DNA of 64,000 nt from Ceriagrion tenellum. Its lineage: Eukaryota > Arthropoda > Insecta > Odonata > Coenagrionidae. Below, piece after piece: positions 54,800 through 64,000 of the stretch. The notes beneath the pieces are model-generated. The model saw only the letters and a program-made list of their open reading frames with translations, had not been told where the DNA came from and made no database searches. The stretch is taken from the NCBI GenBank assembly GCA_963169105.1, contig OY720639.1, positions 90,130,593 to 90,194,592 of the forward strand, written 5' to 3'. The position numbers and the translations under genes are program-made. The first letter of the stretch is position 1. Each line of letters starts with the position of its first letter.

Positions 54800-55078
54800 C
54801 GAGGGCGCTCGCTATGGTAGCCAATGCCAAGGCCCTTATACCCCAATCATGACACGCGCATTGTTTTTGTTTTCCGGACGATTCTATTGGCCCGTATGTC
54901 CCTGGAATCCCGATAGGCTATTAAGCCTGTCATCAGGTTTTCCAGGGATCGGACTTACAGAACTTGACATACATCCAAGCCCTGGGTGGTGAAAAACCCA
55001 CTCAGGCGAGACTTAAACCTGCGACCCTCAGTTTAGCTGGCGAGGACTTTACCCCGCCGCCTTGTCCTTGTAATATGT
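54800..55078 (-). mobile_element. tRNA-derived SINE
   Basis: The minus strand starts AAGGCGGCGGGGTAAAGTCC, then GCTAAACTGAGGGTCGCAGG and a B-box-like GGTTTAAGTCTCGCC, followed by GAGTGGGTTTTTCACCACCC. This is the usual head of arthropod tRNA-derived SINEs (a GGCGGCG..GTA..G.. A-box region, GGTTC-type B box, then GTGAGTTTTTCACCACCC). The body contains inverted CCTGGAA/TTCCAGG words (54900-54960). The right end is uncertain. Confidence 0.65.
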
Positions 55079-55850
55079 TGAGTCAGATTTTTGGCTGGAT
55101 TCTAATTCTGCATGCAAATGAATGGGTGATATGGGTATGATTTATTGACCTGCAGAGATATTTACTTTGTGCCAAAATACACTGAGGAGGGTTATCCCAA
55201 TATACAAGGAGAGAAATAGTTCTTGTTTTGTTGTTAGAAGTATTTTATCCTTAATTTAGACCAAAAAAGTCCTCGCACGGCTTACTTACTCCTTTTGCAT
55301 GTTAAAGTTCAAAATCAGCTTCATGTTAAACGATAATTTGATGCATTGAACAGGGTTGAACTCTTTTGGTTACTCAATGAAGTAAGGCAGTGCTACGGAC
55401 CGTCGAGCCCAACGCAAAATGGAGAGATCAGAGTGCGTTATGGGATTGTGTATGAGACCTGGGTATGAGGACCTTAGCCAATGCTAGAAGCTGTAGTCTG
55501 GACGAGGCCTGTTAGCTATCATTGTAAATCCTGATTTTCCTTTAGCGCCATGTTTTCCATCGATAACTTATTAGAAATCAGCATGCAATTACTTCTTTAA
55601 CGTGGATTCGCCTAGCATGTATTTTTTTATTTATTGAAATTAATAATGATCTGTATTCCCCGTGAAAAATGTGGTAAAATCGACTAGAGTAGATAGAAAT
55701 TAGTAATCAATATGTGTTTCAAGTTTTCAAGTTGCCTTAAATGTCTATCAGATGGTAGATATTCTTGATTTATATCCTCTAATTCATCCATTCCGTCGTG
55801 CTATCCAAAGAAAAATGAGGAAAATTCAGGGATAACCAATATGGATATTA
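55079..55850. other. EST2 intron 6, unassigned part
   Basis: About 770 bp with no recognised element or exon. Confidence 0.45.
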
Positions 55851-56500
55851 TCTACATCTACATCTACATCTACATCTACGAAATACCATGCAAGCCACCA
55901 CTAGGGGGTGTGGCACGGGGTGACTCCACACCAGGCATGCAGCACTCATCCCAGTTCAATCCGAACCGAGCGCGTTCTCCCGGATGCCAGGCGCAGGCCA
56001 AAGCAGTCAGGGCAACGATACGCAGTCAGGCCACAAGCTAGGAGAGTGATGTGTAGGAGAACATGCTACCATGCAGCACACTACTCAAGATATAACTAGT
56101 GGTTATTATTATTAATGTGACAAATAAATAGCACCACAAGGTACTAAGACATGCAGGAGTATATCATGCCGGAGATTGCATGCGAGGTTAGTATCTACAA
56201 TTCATGTTAAGATATTTTTTGCGCTACCGATAAAACCTATTTAACCTAGTCAGTATCCTAGAATTGATCTATCACAACTATTATAGTCCCTTATTGTTTG
56301 TGGAAAATATGGCATCTGAAATATATTGGTTCTGCAGTCTATTTCCTTAAACTTATTCCTGCGATCGTTCCAACCATAATAATTTGGCTCTAGCAAAATA
56401 TTTTGAACGTCTGGCAAAAATAGTCTCCATCAAACTTATGTAAAAGATTCAACCTATATTTACCTTATAAAGCATCCAGCTGCACTTGTTAAATAAATTG
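55851..56500 (-). mobile_element. LINE-E 3' end with long tail
   Basis: Four TACATC units, stem CCATGC..GCACGG, GGTGTGGAGTCACC-type first hairpin, a 3' UTR like that at 51990-52150, then a decayed ORF2 C-terminus (to about 56500). It is the best-preserved LINE-E copy here. Confidence 0.7.
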
Positions 56501-57124
56501 TTTTGTGTTCCAGCAGATATTCATCTCAAAAAGTAATTGTTCGATATTAATCTCAATGCCGTGATGATGGCAATATATTTGGTGAAATGTTGTATGAGAG
56601 TTAAATACATAAATGATCAAATAATCTCAGATCTTACTATTACATATATTATACTGGCCGAGCAAGTTATAATTGATTTATAATATTTACGTTTTGTTCA
56701 TTAGTACACTATTTTCTTGAATGGATGGAAAGCCAATAATTACGTAAAAGATTCAGACTTTGGGCAGGTCGTAAAAGGCAAGCATGAAGTCGGGGGAATT
56801 GTAGCTAATTTCGTAAAAACTGTCGGAAATATTGCACTCACTAAGTATACAGGATTACCTCAAAGGATAAGGAACAAACCATTGTAGTCAATTATTAAAG
56901 AGGAGGTTAAAAAGAATGAGCGTAAGTGAATTACATAGGAATTTGCGTCTCAAGAGGTGAAAGGACGACTAAACAATTTTATGAGATACTGGCGGCATAG
57001 AGGAGGTTTATCAGAAGTAGTCGATGAGGGCCAAATTTTCAAGGGTATTTCAACTTAGGAACAGGTCGCGCTATTAACGGAGGAGGAATAGAGACTACAT
57101 TTATAGAAATTCAGCAGACAATTA
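56501..57124. other. EST2 intron 6, unassigned part
   Basis: About 620 bp of AT-rich DNA, no recognised element. Confidence 0.45.
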
Positions 57125-57843
57125 TACATCTACATCTACCTCATACCCTGCAAGCCACCCAAAGGGTGTGTGGCAGGGAGTGCTTCCACACCAGGCATGT
57201 ATGAATGCATGAATGATACGGTAGAACACCGAAATTACATTGAAACCCGCGTACCACACATGCAAAGCGCCAATTAAAAATCTACTAACCAAGAAACATT
57301 CTATCGTCAATCGTTCCAACATGCAAGGGATACAAAGACAACTACTACATATTCCAAATATCATGCATAAATAAGAACATCAATATTTACATCATGCATA
57401 AATAAGAAAGTAGAGAATATAATGAGAAAGATTTACTGTCTGCCTATTGTCACAATTCGAACTATTCATGACGACGATCACAGCTGTTATGGTCCCGAAT
57501 GGTACGCGGAAAAAATGACATTTTATATCTATCGGTTCTACAATCTAGCTCTCTAATTTTATTGGCGCGATCTAATCTGTCGTAATACGAGGGGGTTAAT
57601 AGTATGTTTTTTACGTCGTCAGAGATATGATTTTCATGAAATTTAGTTAGGAGGTTAGGTCTATAATTTAATCTATGCTGTGATAGCGATTCCCATCCTA
57701 ATTCTTCAAACAGCCCAGACACACTAGCCAACTTATCGTAGCATCGTTTCACAAACCTAGCTCCTCTTCGCTGGACGCGATCTAACTCTGATATCAACCC
57801 CGTTTCGTCTGGATCCCATACACTAACAGCATATTCCAGATAG
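57125..57843 (-). mobile_element. LINE-A-like 3' fragment
   Basis: Tail (TACATCTACCTC), hairpins with a GGTGTGGAAGCACT variant, 3' UTR, and the last about 125 ORF2 codons (YLEYAVSVWDPDETG to RDHNSCDRRHE). It is a slightly diverged LINE-A subfamily also seen at 61612 and 44937. Confidence 0.85.
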
Positions 57844-58863
57844 AAATATATGAAGAATAAAACCCTCTCATTTATCAACTTTTCACAAAGCTTCACCTAC
57901 CATTCATCCTTTAGATGGCTAGAACGGCTTCACATAGATACAGAAGCAACAGACTACGTTACATCTACATCTATCGGCAACGTGAAGGCCACCCATCAAT
58001 AGGTGTGGCTGTGGAAATTCCACACCAGGTATGCATTAGTCGTCCAACTCACCGTCTTAAGGGTCATCTTTTATTCAATATACGCTTATGTTAAATGTAC
58101 AAACAACGCACTTAGAATTCATTGAGGCTACTTGAAAGCCATTTCACACATGGGGATAGACACAGCACGTGTTCATCACCGCGACCCTTTCTTTGAGCTG
58201 ATTCATTCCAACATACCAAAAGTATGAAAAAAACTAGAAATATAATGCATAAATAAAATTTAAAACCCAATGCATCAATTTAAAAAAAATATCAGTCAGC
58301 ATTAAGCAGAATGCAGAAACTATACATAGGTATTTCAAAACACAACTTACCCGTCTCACCATTAAAATTACAGTCGGGATCGATGATGTTAATTTTGCAT
58401 CAAACACACATATGCGGAACCATGACCTTTCAATCTCTTGTTTCAGCAGTCTCTCCAACTCAGTTCTTGAGGACTAACTTATCACACTTGAACGCAGTTT
58501 TACACACTTTTCCAATAAATTCTTAGCGTTTTCCAAAAGTTCTCTATCTTTGAAACTTTTTGAAAATATATCAAATGGTTCAACCCATCACTTCCTTCTG
58601 AAAATAGAGATTCTGATACCGTTCTGTCTACGGGAATAAGTGTATTAATAAACTTTTCTTTCGGCATGTTAACTACATATTCTTAAACATCTGTCCAATT
58701 TTTCCTCTGTATGTAGAATTTGGCATGGTACTCTTAACTTCGGGAGAAAAGTTAAGTACTAGCGTAATATTTTTTAAGTGTAGAATGAAAGTAATTCGCG
58801 GTCAAGGTCTGCTATTAAGCATGGGCTAAGGACGATGAACGTAAATGGCAATTTTTCGCTTAA
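57844..58863. other. EST2 intron 6, with a LINE-F 3' end
   Basis: 57959-58040 is an isolated minus-strand 3' end (TACATCTACATCTA, GGCCACCCATCAATAGGTGTGG, CACACCAGGTATGCATT), a distant subfamily. 58041-58863 holds AT-rich DNA; open frames at 58234-58526 have no recognised similarity. Confidence 0.5.
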
Positions 58864-59282
58864 AGATGCTCCAGTAATGGACATATAGATATGAAAGGAG
58901 TGTGCTTCGTTGGTTTGGCCATGTTGAGAGAATGGATGAGAGTCGAATAACGAAACAGATATATAAGAGTGAAATGAACGGTGCGAGAGGTAGAGGTAGG
59001 CCGAGAAAGTTGTGGTTGAATGTGGTCGAGGAAATTCTTAGGAGGAGGAATATTAGGAGGGGGAGTATTAGGAGGAGGAATCTTATCTTCAAAAAGGAGT
59101 GCGTGTATGAAGCAGTGTATGAAGATAAATGAGGCAAAATAGGTTTGCAAGGATAGGACAGTATGGAGGAAATTTTTGAAGCAGAGTTAGGTGTACAAAT
59201 ATGTATTTATGAGTGAAACTTAGTGACTGTGCCTACCCCGGAAGGGAACGGAGCGTGATTGGTATGTATGTAAAAAGTTTTA
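58864..59282 (+). mobile_element. RTE-like LINE-C 3' end
   Basis: Plus-strand open frame 58902-59132: LRWFGHVERMDESRITKQIY, GARGRGRPRKLWLNVVEEIL, then an AGGAGGAGGAATATT-type repeat and a stop. The 3' UTR ends in GGTATGTATGT. It is the clearest copy of this family in the window; its ORF is only the C-terminal about 75 residues. Confidence 0.78.
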
Positions 59283-59859
59283 TTCGACCATGGTTACGAC
59301 GTACTATATCATCATCGGGCGACTTATGACGATTTAAAATTTGCCTAGCTAAAAAACTGCCGTTTGTGTTCTTCATTATGCTGAAATTCCACCATATCAT
59401 GCCTTATACTTCTCTTTTTGAATGTGCTTATGACAATAAATATATAATATACTAACTTTCCATCCCGCATATCATCACTGTTGACTGTTTTTTATCGGAT
59501 TTGACTGCGTTTTACCGGACGTTTATCTTATTTAACTAGCTGATAAACTATTATGAGAGAAACGATCACAGGCATAGGATTAAGAAATTTAACTTCCGAA
59601 CCGATAGATTGAAGATGTCATTATTTCCACGTACAATAAGGGACCATAATAGTCGCAATAGATCTGCCCCATGATAATTTGATCCCAACTAGGTATCATA
59701 GGTTTTGAATTTGTGCTAAATATCTTAACATCATTATTAGTTAATTACCTCGCATATAACTTCGGGCATGATATCGTTTTGTTTGATTTAGTAACTTGTA
59801 GTGCTGTATATGATCTTTATTCGTAGATGTAGATGTATATCTGTCGCATTAATAATACT
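59283..59859. other. EST2 intron 6, with a LINE-F/G 3' end
   Basis: 59565-59836 is a plus-strand CR1-like ORF2 end (FRTDRLKMSLFPRTIRDHNS-like words) and 3' UTR ending in CGTAGATGTAGATGTA, but without the double hairpin. The remainder is unassigned. Confidence 0.55.
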
Positions 59860-60858
59860 CAGTGGCGGGTCGTCAGGTGAAGTGAGTGAAGTGCCACTTC
59901 ACCTTCATTTTGAGAGAGAATAAAATAATTTCAACATTGAAACCATTTGGAAAATTCAAGAATATATATCAAGTTTCCAGCGTACAAACATACAATGTTG
60001 AGACCGTGATTTGAATGGAGCGCTCCCGCAGGGCGCTGTCGTGTCCGTCAATCGGCAATCTACGTATCGTGTAGGCATGTGAAAAGCTAGCTTCGGCCCT
60101 TCACCTACGGGCTCTCTAGGGGTTCTTGGTGGGAGGGGGAAGGAACGTGCGAGGCGGGTACACGTCGTCGGTTGCCATGGTAACGTGATCTGCCGGCCAG
60201 TCTGCCGCAGTCCGCGTCAGTCCACGTCCAAACGCTTGATCGGTGTATTGTGCTGTGTTCACAGTGCTGTACCTCATCCGTCACCTTGTGTGCGTCGTGA
60301 ATTATGAATCCTGTGTGTGATACAGTATGCAGTTTATTGAAAACGCCTTTTAATAGATGGAAGGAAGATGATAAGAAGGACCTTATTCAAACCGACAGAC
60401 CCACTCTTCAATTAAGTGTTGATGTTCATGTCCAAAAACAGAGAAGACAGCAAACATATAAAATTAGCTTTAAAAACTCTTGGTCCAGAGATTTTCCTAG
60501 CGGCAGTGTGGTTTTAAACAATTTTTTTGTCGGCCATGATTACTTCTAGGAGTGAAAAATCATGCCTGGAACAGTACCGGATTTGGGGACTTTCCTAATA
60601 CGTCTCGTGGTCTGCGGAAACACGGGGACTCCGCCGAACATTTGAAGTACAGCTTGCATTATTAATTCATTATTAATTGACCGTTAAGCACTTGGTTTAT
60701 TTTCCATAGGCCACTTAAAATTGAATGTAATAATTATTAAAAAGCTGCTTATTTATTTGGTTTCTCAATGGGAGGGGGGACCGATCGCCGAACTGGGAAA
60801 ACAGAAACATTTCTCAGTCCAGCACTTCACCTACTTCATAGGTCAGGAGCCGCCACTG
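59860..60858 (+). mobile_element. 999 bp hAT-type element, ATAATACT duplication
   Basis: Ends CAGTGGCGGGTCGTCAGGTG and GGTCAGGAGCCGCCACTG form imperfect terminal inverted repeats. An 8 bp duplication ATAATACT flanks it exactly (59852-59859 and 60859-60866), the hallmark of hAT elements. The inner left part has a GC-rich segment (60010-60300). A short open frame lies at 60304-60549. Too short for a full transposase, so non-autonomous. Confidence 0.85.
60304..60549 (+). CDS. Truncated hAT transposase N-terminus (81 aa)
   Basis: The ATG at 60304 gives MNPVCDTVCSLLKTPFNRW, then TDRPTLQLSVDVHVQKQRRQ and TYKISFKNSWSRDFP. The RPT...........YK.SF..SW....PW-like order resembles the start of the TTF/zinc-finger region of hAT-like transposases, but it stops before the cysteine knuckles and the catalytic core. 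The GC-rich upstream segment could be its promoter. It is the left-over 5' end of an internally deleted element; any function would be DNA- or partner-binding at most. Confidence 0.45.
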   Translation: MNPVCDTVCSLLKTPFNRWKEDDKKDLIQTDRPTLQLSVDVHVQKQRRQQTYKISFKNSWSRDFPSGSVVLNNFFVGHDYF

Positions 60859-60892
60859 ATAATACTAACTAGTAGTTGAATCCTTAGTAGTG

Positions 60893-61108
60893 TACAGCAT
60901 GGTAGCATTTTCTTGTAGATAGCACTCTCCTAGTTTCTGGTCTGACCGCGTACAATTATCCTGAATGCTTTTGGTCTGTGCCTGGCATCCGGGGAAACGT
61001 GCGCGGTTCTGATTTCAGCTGGGATGAGTGCTTCATGCCTGGTGTTGAATCACCCCGTGCCACGTACCCTGGTGGTAGCTTGCACGGTTTTTAGTACATG
61101 TAGATGAA
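60893..61108 (+). mobile_element. LINE-E 3' end
   Basis: 3' UTR (CATGGTAGCATTTTCTTG, AGCACTCTCCTAGTTTCTGG), first hairpin GGTGTTGAATCACC, second stem CCGTGC..GCACGG, and short tail GTACATGTAGATGA. The stem differs from LINE-A/B on both sides in a compensating way. Confidence 0.72.
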
Positions 61109-61371
61109 TCTTCCCCAATCTCATTTGAGCACGATATTATACCTAACCTATTTTGATGGCTCGAATGTAATGGGAGCCTATTGCAAGTGAGGCATCGGCA
61201 GATTTGGACCAGAACCCACGAGAGTGGCACGAGGCAAAATAAACAAGAGAACTCAAAATATTATCTCTTAACTACTATAACTTTAAACCTTATAGATGGG
61301 TAAATCAAGAGGGGACAGTGGAATTGCCTTAACCTACGCCAGGCATAAATTTATTTCTCTTTTTGTTTCAG
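61109..61371. other. EST2 intron 6, last part
   Basis: No element recognised. It ends in the pyrimidine-rich acceptor CTCTTTTTGTTTCAG. Confidence 0.5.
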
Positions 61372-61550
61372 CCATACTACAGAATGACACCCTTTTTGAA
61401 GAATTCTCATTGGAATTTGAGCGAGTACTACCCATATCACTTTACTACGAGAGAGGAACTCCTTCATCTTTGAGGAAGAGCAGAAGGCTGAAGGAATTTT
61501 ATTTCCCGAATGGTTGCATCAGCAAAAACTCATTTCAAACCATCACTGAC
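61372..61550 (+). CDS. EST2 carboxylesterase, exon 7
   Basis: Acceptor TTTTTGTTTCAG, donor GTGAGT. It enters phase 1 and ends phase 0. Joined to exon 6 it reads AAAILQNDTLFEEFSLEFER, then LPISLYYERGTPSSLRKSRR and EFYFPNGCISKNSFQTITD, the family's block of N....(F).......P..L..........I..FYF......F..L.D. The next exon should begin like EST1's MLTDATFMF and lies right of the window. The preceding intron is 7.6 kb. Confidence 0.9.
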
Positions 61551-61611
61551 GTGAGTATTATTCAACGATAAACAGCACCAAACCAGCAAAACAAACTTTA
61601 TAAAAGCAAAT

Positions 61612-62864
61612 ACATCTACCTCATACCCCGCAAGCCACCCAAAGGGTGTGTGGCAGGGGGTGTTTCCACACCAGGCATGCATTAATTATACGGCAGAACA
61701 CCAAAACTACATTGAAACTAGCGTACCACACATGCAACGCGCCCATTAAAATCTAATAACCAAGGAACATTCTATCGTCAATCGTTCCAACATGCAAGGG
61801 ATACATCTACATCTACGTCATACCCCGCAAGCCACCCAAAGGGTGTGTGGCAGTGGGTGCTTTCGCACCAGGCAAGCATGAATGATATGGTAGAACACCG
61901 ACATTACATTAAAACCCGCGTACCACACATGCAAAGCGCCAATTAAAAATCTAATACCCAAGAAACATTCAATCTTCAATCGTTCACACATGCAAGGGAT
62001 ACAAAGATTACTACTACAGATTCAAAATATCATGCATAAATAAGGACACCAATATTTACATCATGCCTAAATAAGAGAGTAGAATATATAATGAGAAAGA
62101 TTTACTGCCTGCCTATGTCAATACTCGAACTATTCATGACGACGATCACAGCTGTTATGGTCCCGAATGGTACGCGGAAAAAATGACATTTTATACCTAT
62201 CGGTTCTACAATCTAGCTCTCTAATTTCATTGGCTCGATCTAATCTGTTGTAGTACGAAGGGGTTAATAGTATGTTTTTAACGTCGTCAGAGAAATGATT
62301 TTCCTGAAATTAATTTAGGAGGTTAAGCCTATAATTTAATCTACGCTGTGATAGCGATTCCCATCCTAATTCTTCTAACAGTCCAGACACACTAGCCAAC
62401 TTATCGTAGCATCGTTTCAAAAACCTAGCTCCTCTTTGCTGTACGCGATCTAATTCCGATATTAACCCCGTTTCGTATGGATCCCATACACTAACAGCAT
62501 ATTCCAGATGAGGCCTAACGAAGACGAAGCCTAACGATACAAAGACTACTACTGAACATTCATAATATCATGCATTAATAAGAACATCATAAATAACAAT
62601 ATAGAAAATAAAAATAATGAGATCTACAATCTAGCCTATGTAACTATTTACACTATTCATGTCGACGATCACAGCTGTTATGGTTCCGAATGGTACGCGG
62701 AAAAAATGACATTTTATACTTATCGGTTTTACAATCTAGCTCTCTAATTTTATTGGCGAGATCTAATCTGCCGTAGTACGAGGAGGTTAATAGTATGTTT
62801 TTTACGTCGTCAGAGAAATAATTTTCCTGAAATTTAGTTTAGAGGTTAAGCCTATAATTTAATC
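61612..62864 (-). mobile_element. LINE-A-like 3' end split by a LINE-A insertion
   Basis: Tail (61612) and hairpins and 3' UTR to GGGATACA, then from 62542 the rest of the 3' UTR and ORF2 C-terminal codons to 62864. It is interrupted by a LINE-A (61806-62535) with GATACA at 61800-61805 and 62536-62541. Confidence 0.78.
61806..62535 (-). mobile_element. LINE-A 3' fragment, GATACA duplication
   Basis: Tail, hairpins, 3' UTR and last about 120 ORF2 codons with several small lesions. The target word GATACA again resembles the tail unit. Confidence 0.8.
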
Positions 62865-63132
62865 TAAGAAATATACTGCATATAAAATAGAGGTAGCTGC
62901 GCGTGCATTGAATGTCTCAAACGAGATAGTTGAAATGGCGACGAAATAATTATGACTGCAATGTGAGACGCTAGAGATTTGTAGACTACACACGAAACTG
63001 AAAAAAGTTGATAACATTTTGATCATATGAGTCCCAGGATGACACGATAGTGGCTACATGACAGTCCTCTTTACGATGCTTACTTCAGACCAGGGAGTTG
63101 AACTGAGACATGTGCAGAGATACTTAGAATAC
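62865..63132. other. Unassigned stretch after EST2 exon 7
   Basis: AT-rich intron DNA with no recognised element. Confidence 0.4.
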
Positions 63133-64000
63133 TACATCTACATCTACGTAATACCCTGCGAGCCACCACGAGGGTGTGTGGCAGGGGGTGAAGATCACCA
63201 AACATGCACTATTGCCATGTAAGTAGGATATATAATGTAGACATGCTAGAAGATAGGGTCATAGTTTATTAGTTACTACAGTAGATTATTAGTTATTGCA
63301 AGTAATTGCAGTAGTTATTACAATAGAATATTAGTTACTACGGTATAGTACAGGTTAAAATCTACATAATAAGGAAGGGATTATTGGTAGTTATTACATG
63401 CATCATGCACTACAGACTATTCTAACAATGTTTCACCTACATATCCCTTTTGCTACGTTGCCTATTGTTCTCTCTTATGGTACGCGGGAAAAATGACATT
63501 TTAAATCTATCGGTACGGCAATCTATCTCTCTAATCTTGTTAATCTGATCAAACCTAGCAAAATACGCAGGGGTTCTTAATATATATCTAACGTCATCTG
63601 TGAAAAAATCGGTTTCGGATTTACTTAAAAGGTTTAACCAAAATTTTAACCTGCGTTCTGATAATAATTCCCATCCTAGTTCTTCTATTACACTCGTAAC
63701 ACTAATACAATTATCATAACGACATTTAACAAACCTAGCAGATCTCCTTTGCACGCGCTCTAATTCTTTTATCATACCTTCCTCGTAGGGATCCCATATA
63801 CTAGCGGCATATTCTAAATGAGGCCTGACAAGTGTAAAATAGCTTCTTTCTCGGACTCTCTCATCGCATTTGCCTAGAACCCTTTTTACGAATCCTAATC
63901 TACGGTTTGCTACACTAGTTATTTCCCTGATGTGTTTCCCCCATGACATGTCTTCACTGATGGTGACGCCTAAGTATTTAATTGATTCTACGTTACATAT
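63133..64000 (-). mobile_element. LINE-B 3' part, running off the window
   Basis: Tail, hairpins, 3' UTR, then ORF2 C-terminal 170 codons open from 63949 to 63437 and continuing past the right edge (KYLGVTISEDMSWGKHIRE). The 5' extent is unknown. Confidence 0.87.

Overview
This is a 64 kb window of a eukaryotic nuclear genome, almost certainly an arthropod and probably an insect. There are no operons or ribosome-binding sites. The only host genes are carboxylesterase-type alpha/beta hydrolases split into short phase-consistent exons with GT/AG borders, separated by introns of about 1 to 17 kb that are packed with retrotransposons. The species cannot be named from the sequence alone. Host genes: two carboxylesterase genes lie head to tail on the + strand. 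EST1 is represented by its last three exons (5007-5157, 16843-16975, 33904-34150; 176 residues, catalytic His exon and stop codon); its 5' part lies left of the window. EST2 starts at 42402 and shows seven exons (42402-42614, 46082-46219, 48937-49096, 50443-50628, 51723-51922, 53649-53820, 61372-61550; 416 residues, signal peptide and GYSAG nucleophile) and runs off the right end. EST2 exon 7 stops where the first EST1 exon begins in family alignment, so together they represent one complete layout of about 590 residues. Mobile DNA: most of the rest is CR1-like LINE sequence, here called LINE-A (ORF2 ends RDHNSCDRRHE), LINE-B (ORF2 ends near RENNRQRSK) and the older D, E, F and G. All end in two small hairpins and a (GATGTA)n tail. 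One LINE-A copy (about 6676-12.0 kb, - strand) is full length, with an intact ORF1 (coiled coil plus SGNH esterase) and an intact ORF2 (APE endonuclease plus reverse transcriptase). Layout: 1-5000 has LINE fragments, an RTE-like LINE and a tRNA-like element with inverted ends. 5-17 kb is EST1 intron, with the full-length LINE-A and a piggyBac-type MITE. 17-34 kb is EST1 intron dominated by a four-level nest of LINEs (about 19.6-33.75 kb) that can be unpicked from its target-site duplications. 34-42 kb is the intergenic space, with LINE-A debris, a large foldback element, a perfect palindrome and a mariner 5' end. 42-61.5 kb is EST2, whose introns carry older LINEs, a SINE and a 999 bp hAT element with an 8 bp duplication. 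61.6-64 kb is LINE-A and LINE-B sequence. The most interesting signals are the covarying hairpins at the LINE 3' ends, the habit of these LINEs of inserting in or beside each other's GATGTA-like tails, a LINE-B copy carrying a LINE-A-type 5' UTR, an inverted duplication of a LINE/LINE junction, and an altered oxyanion-hole motif in EST2. All copy comparisons were made by eye.
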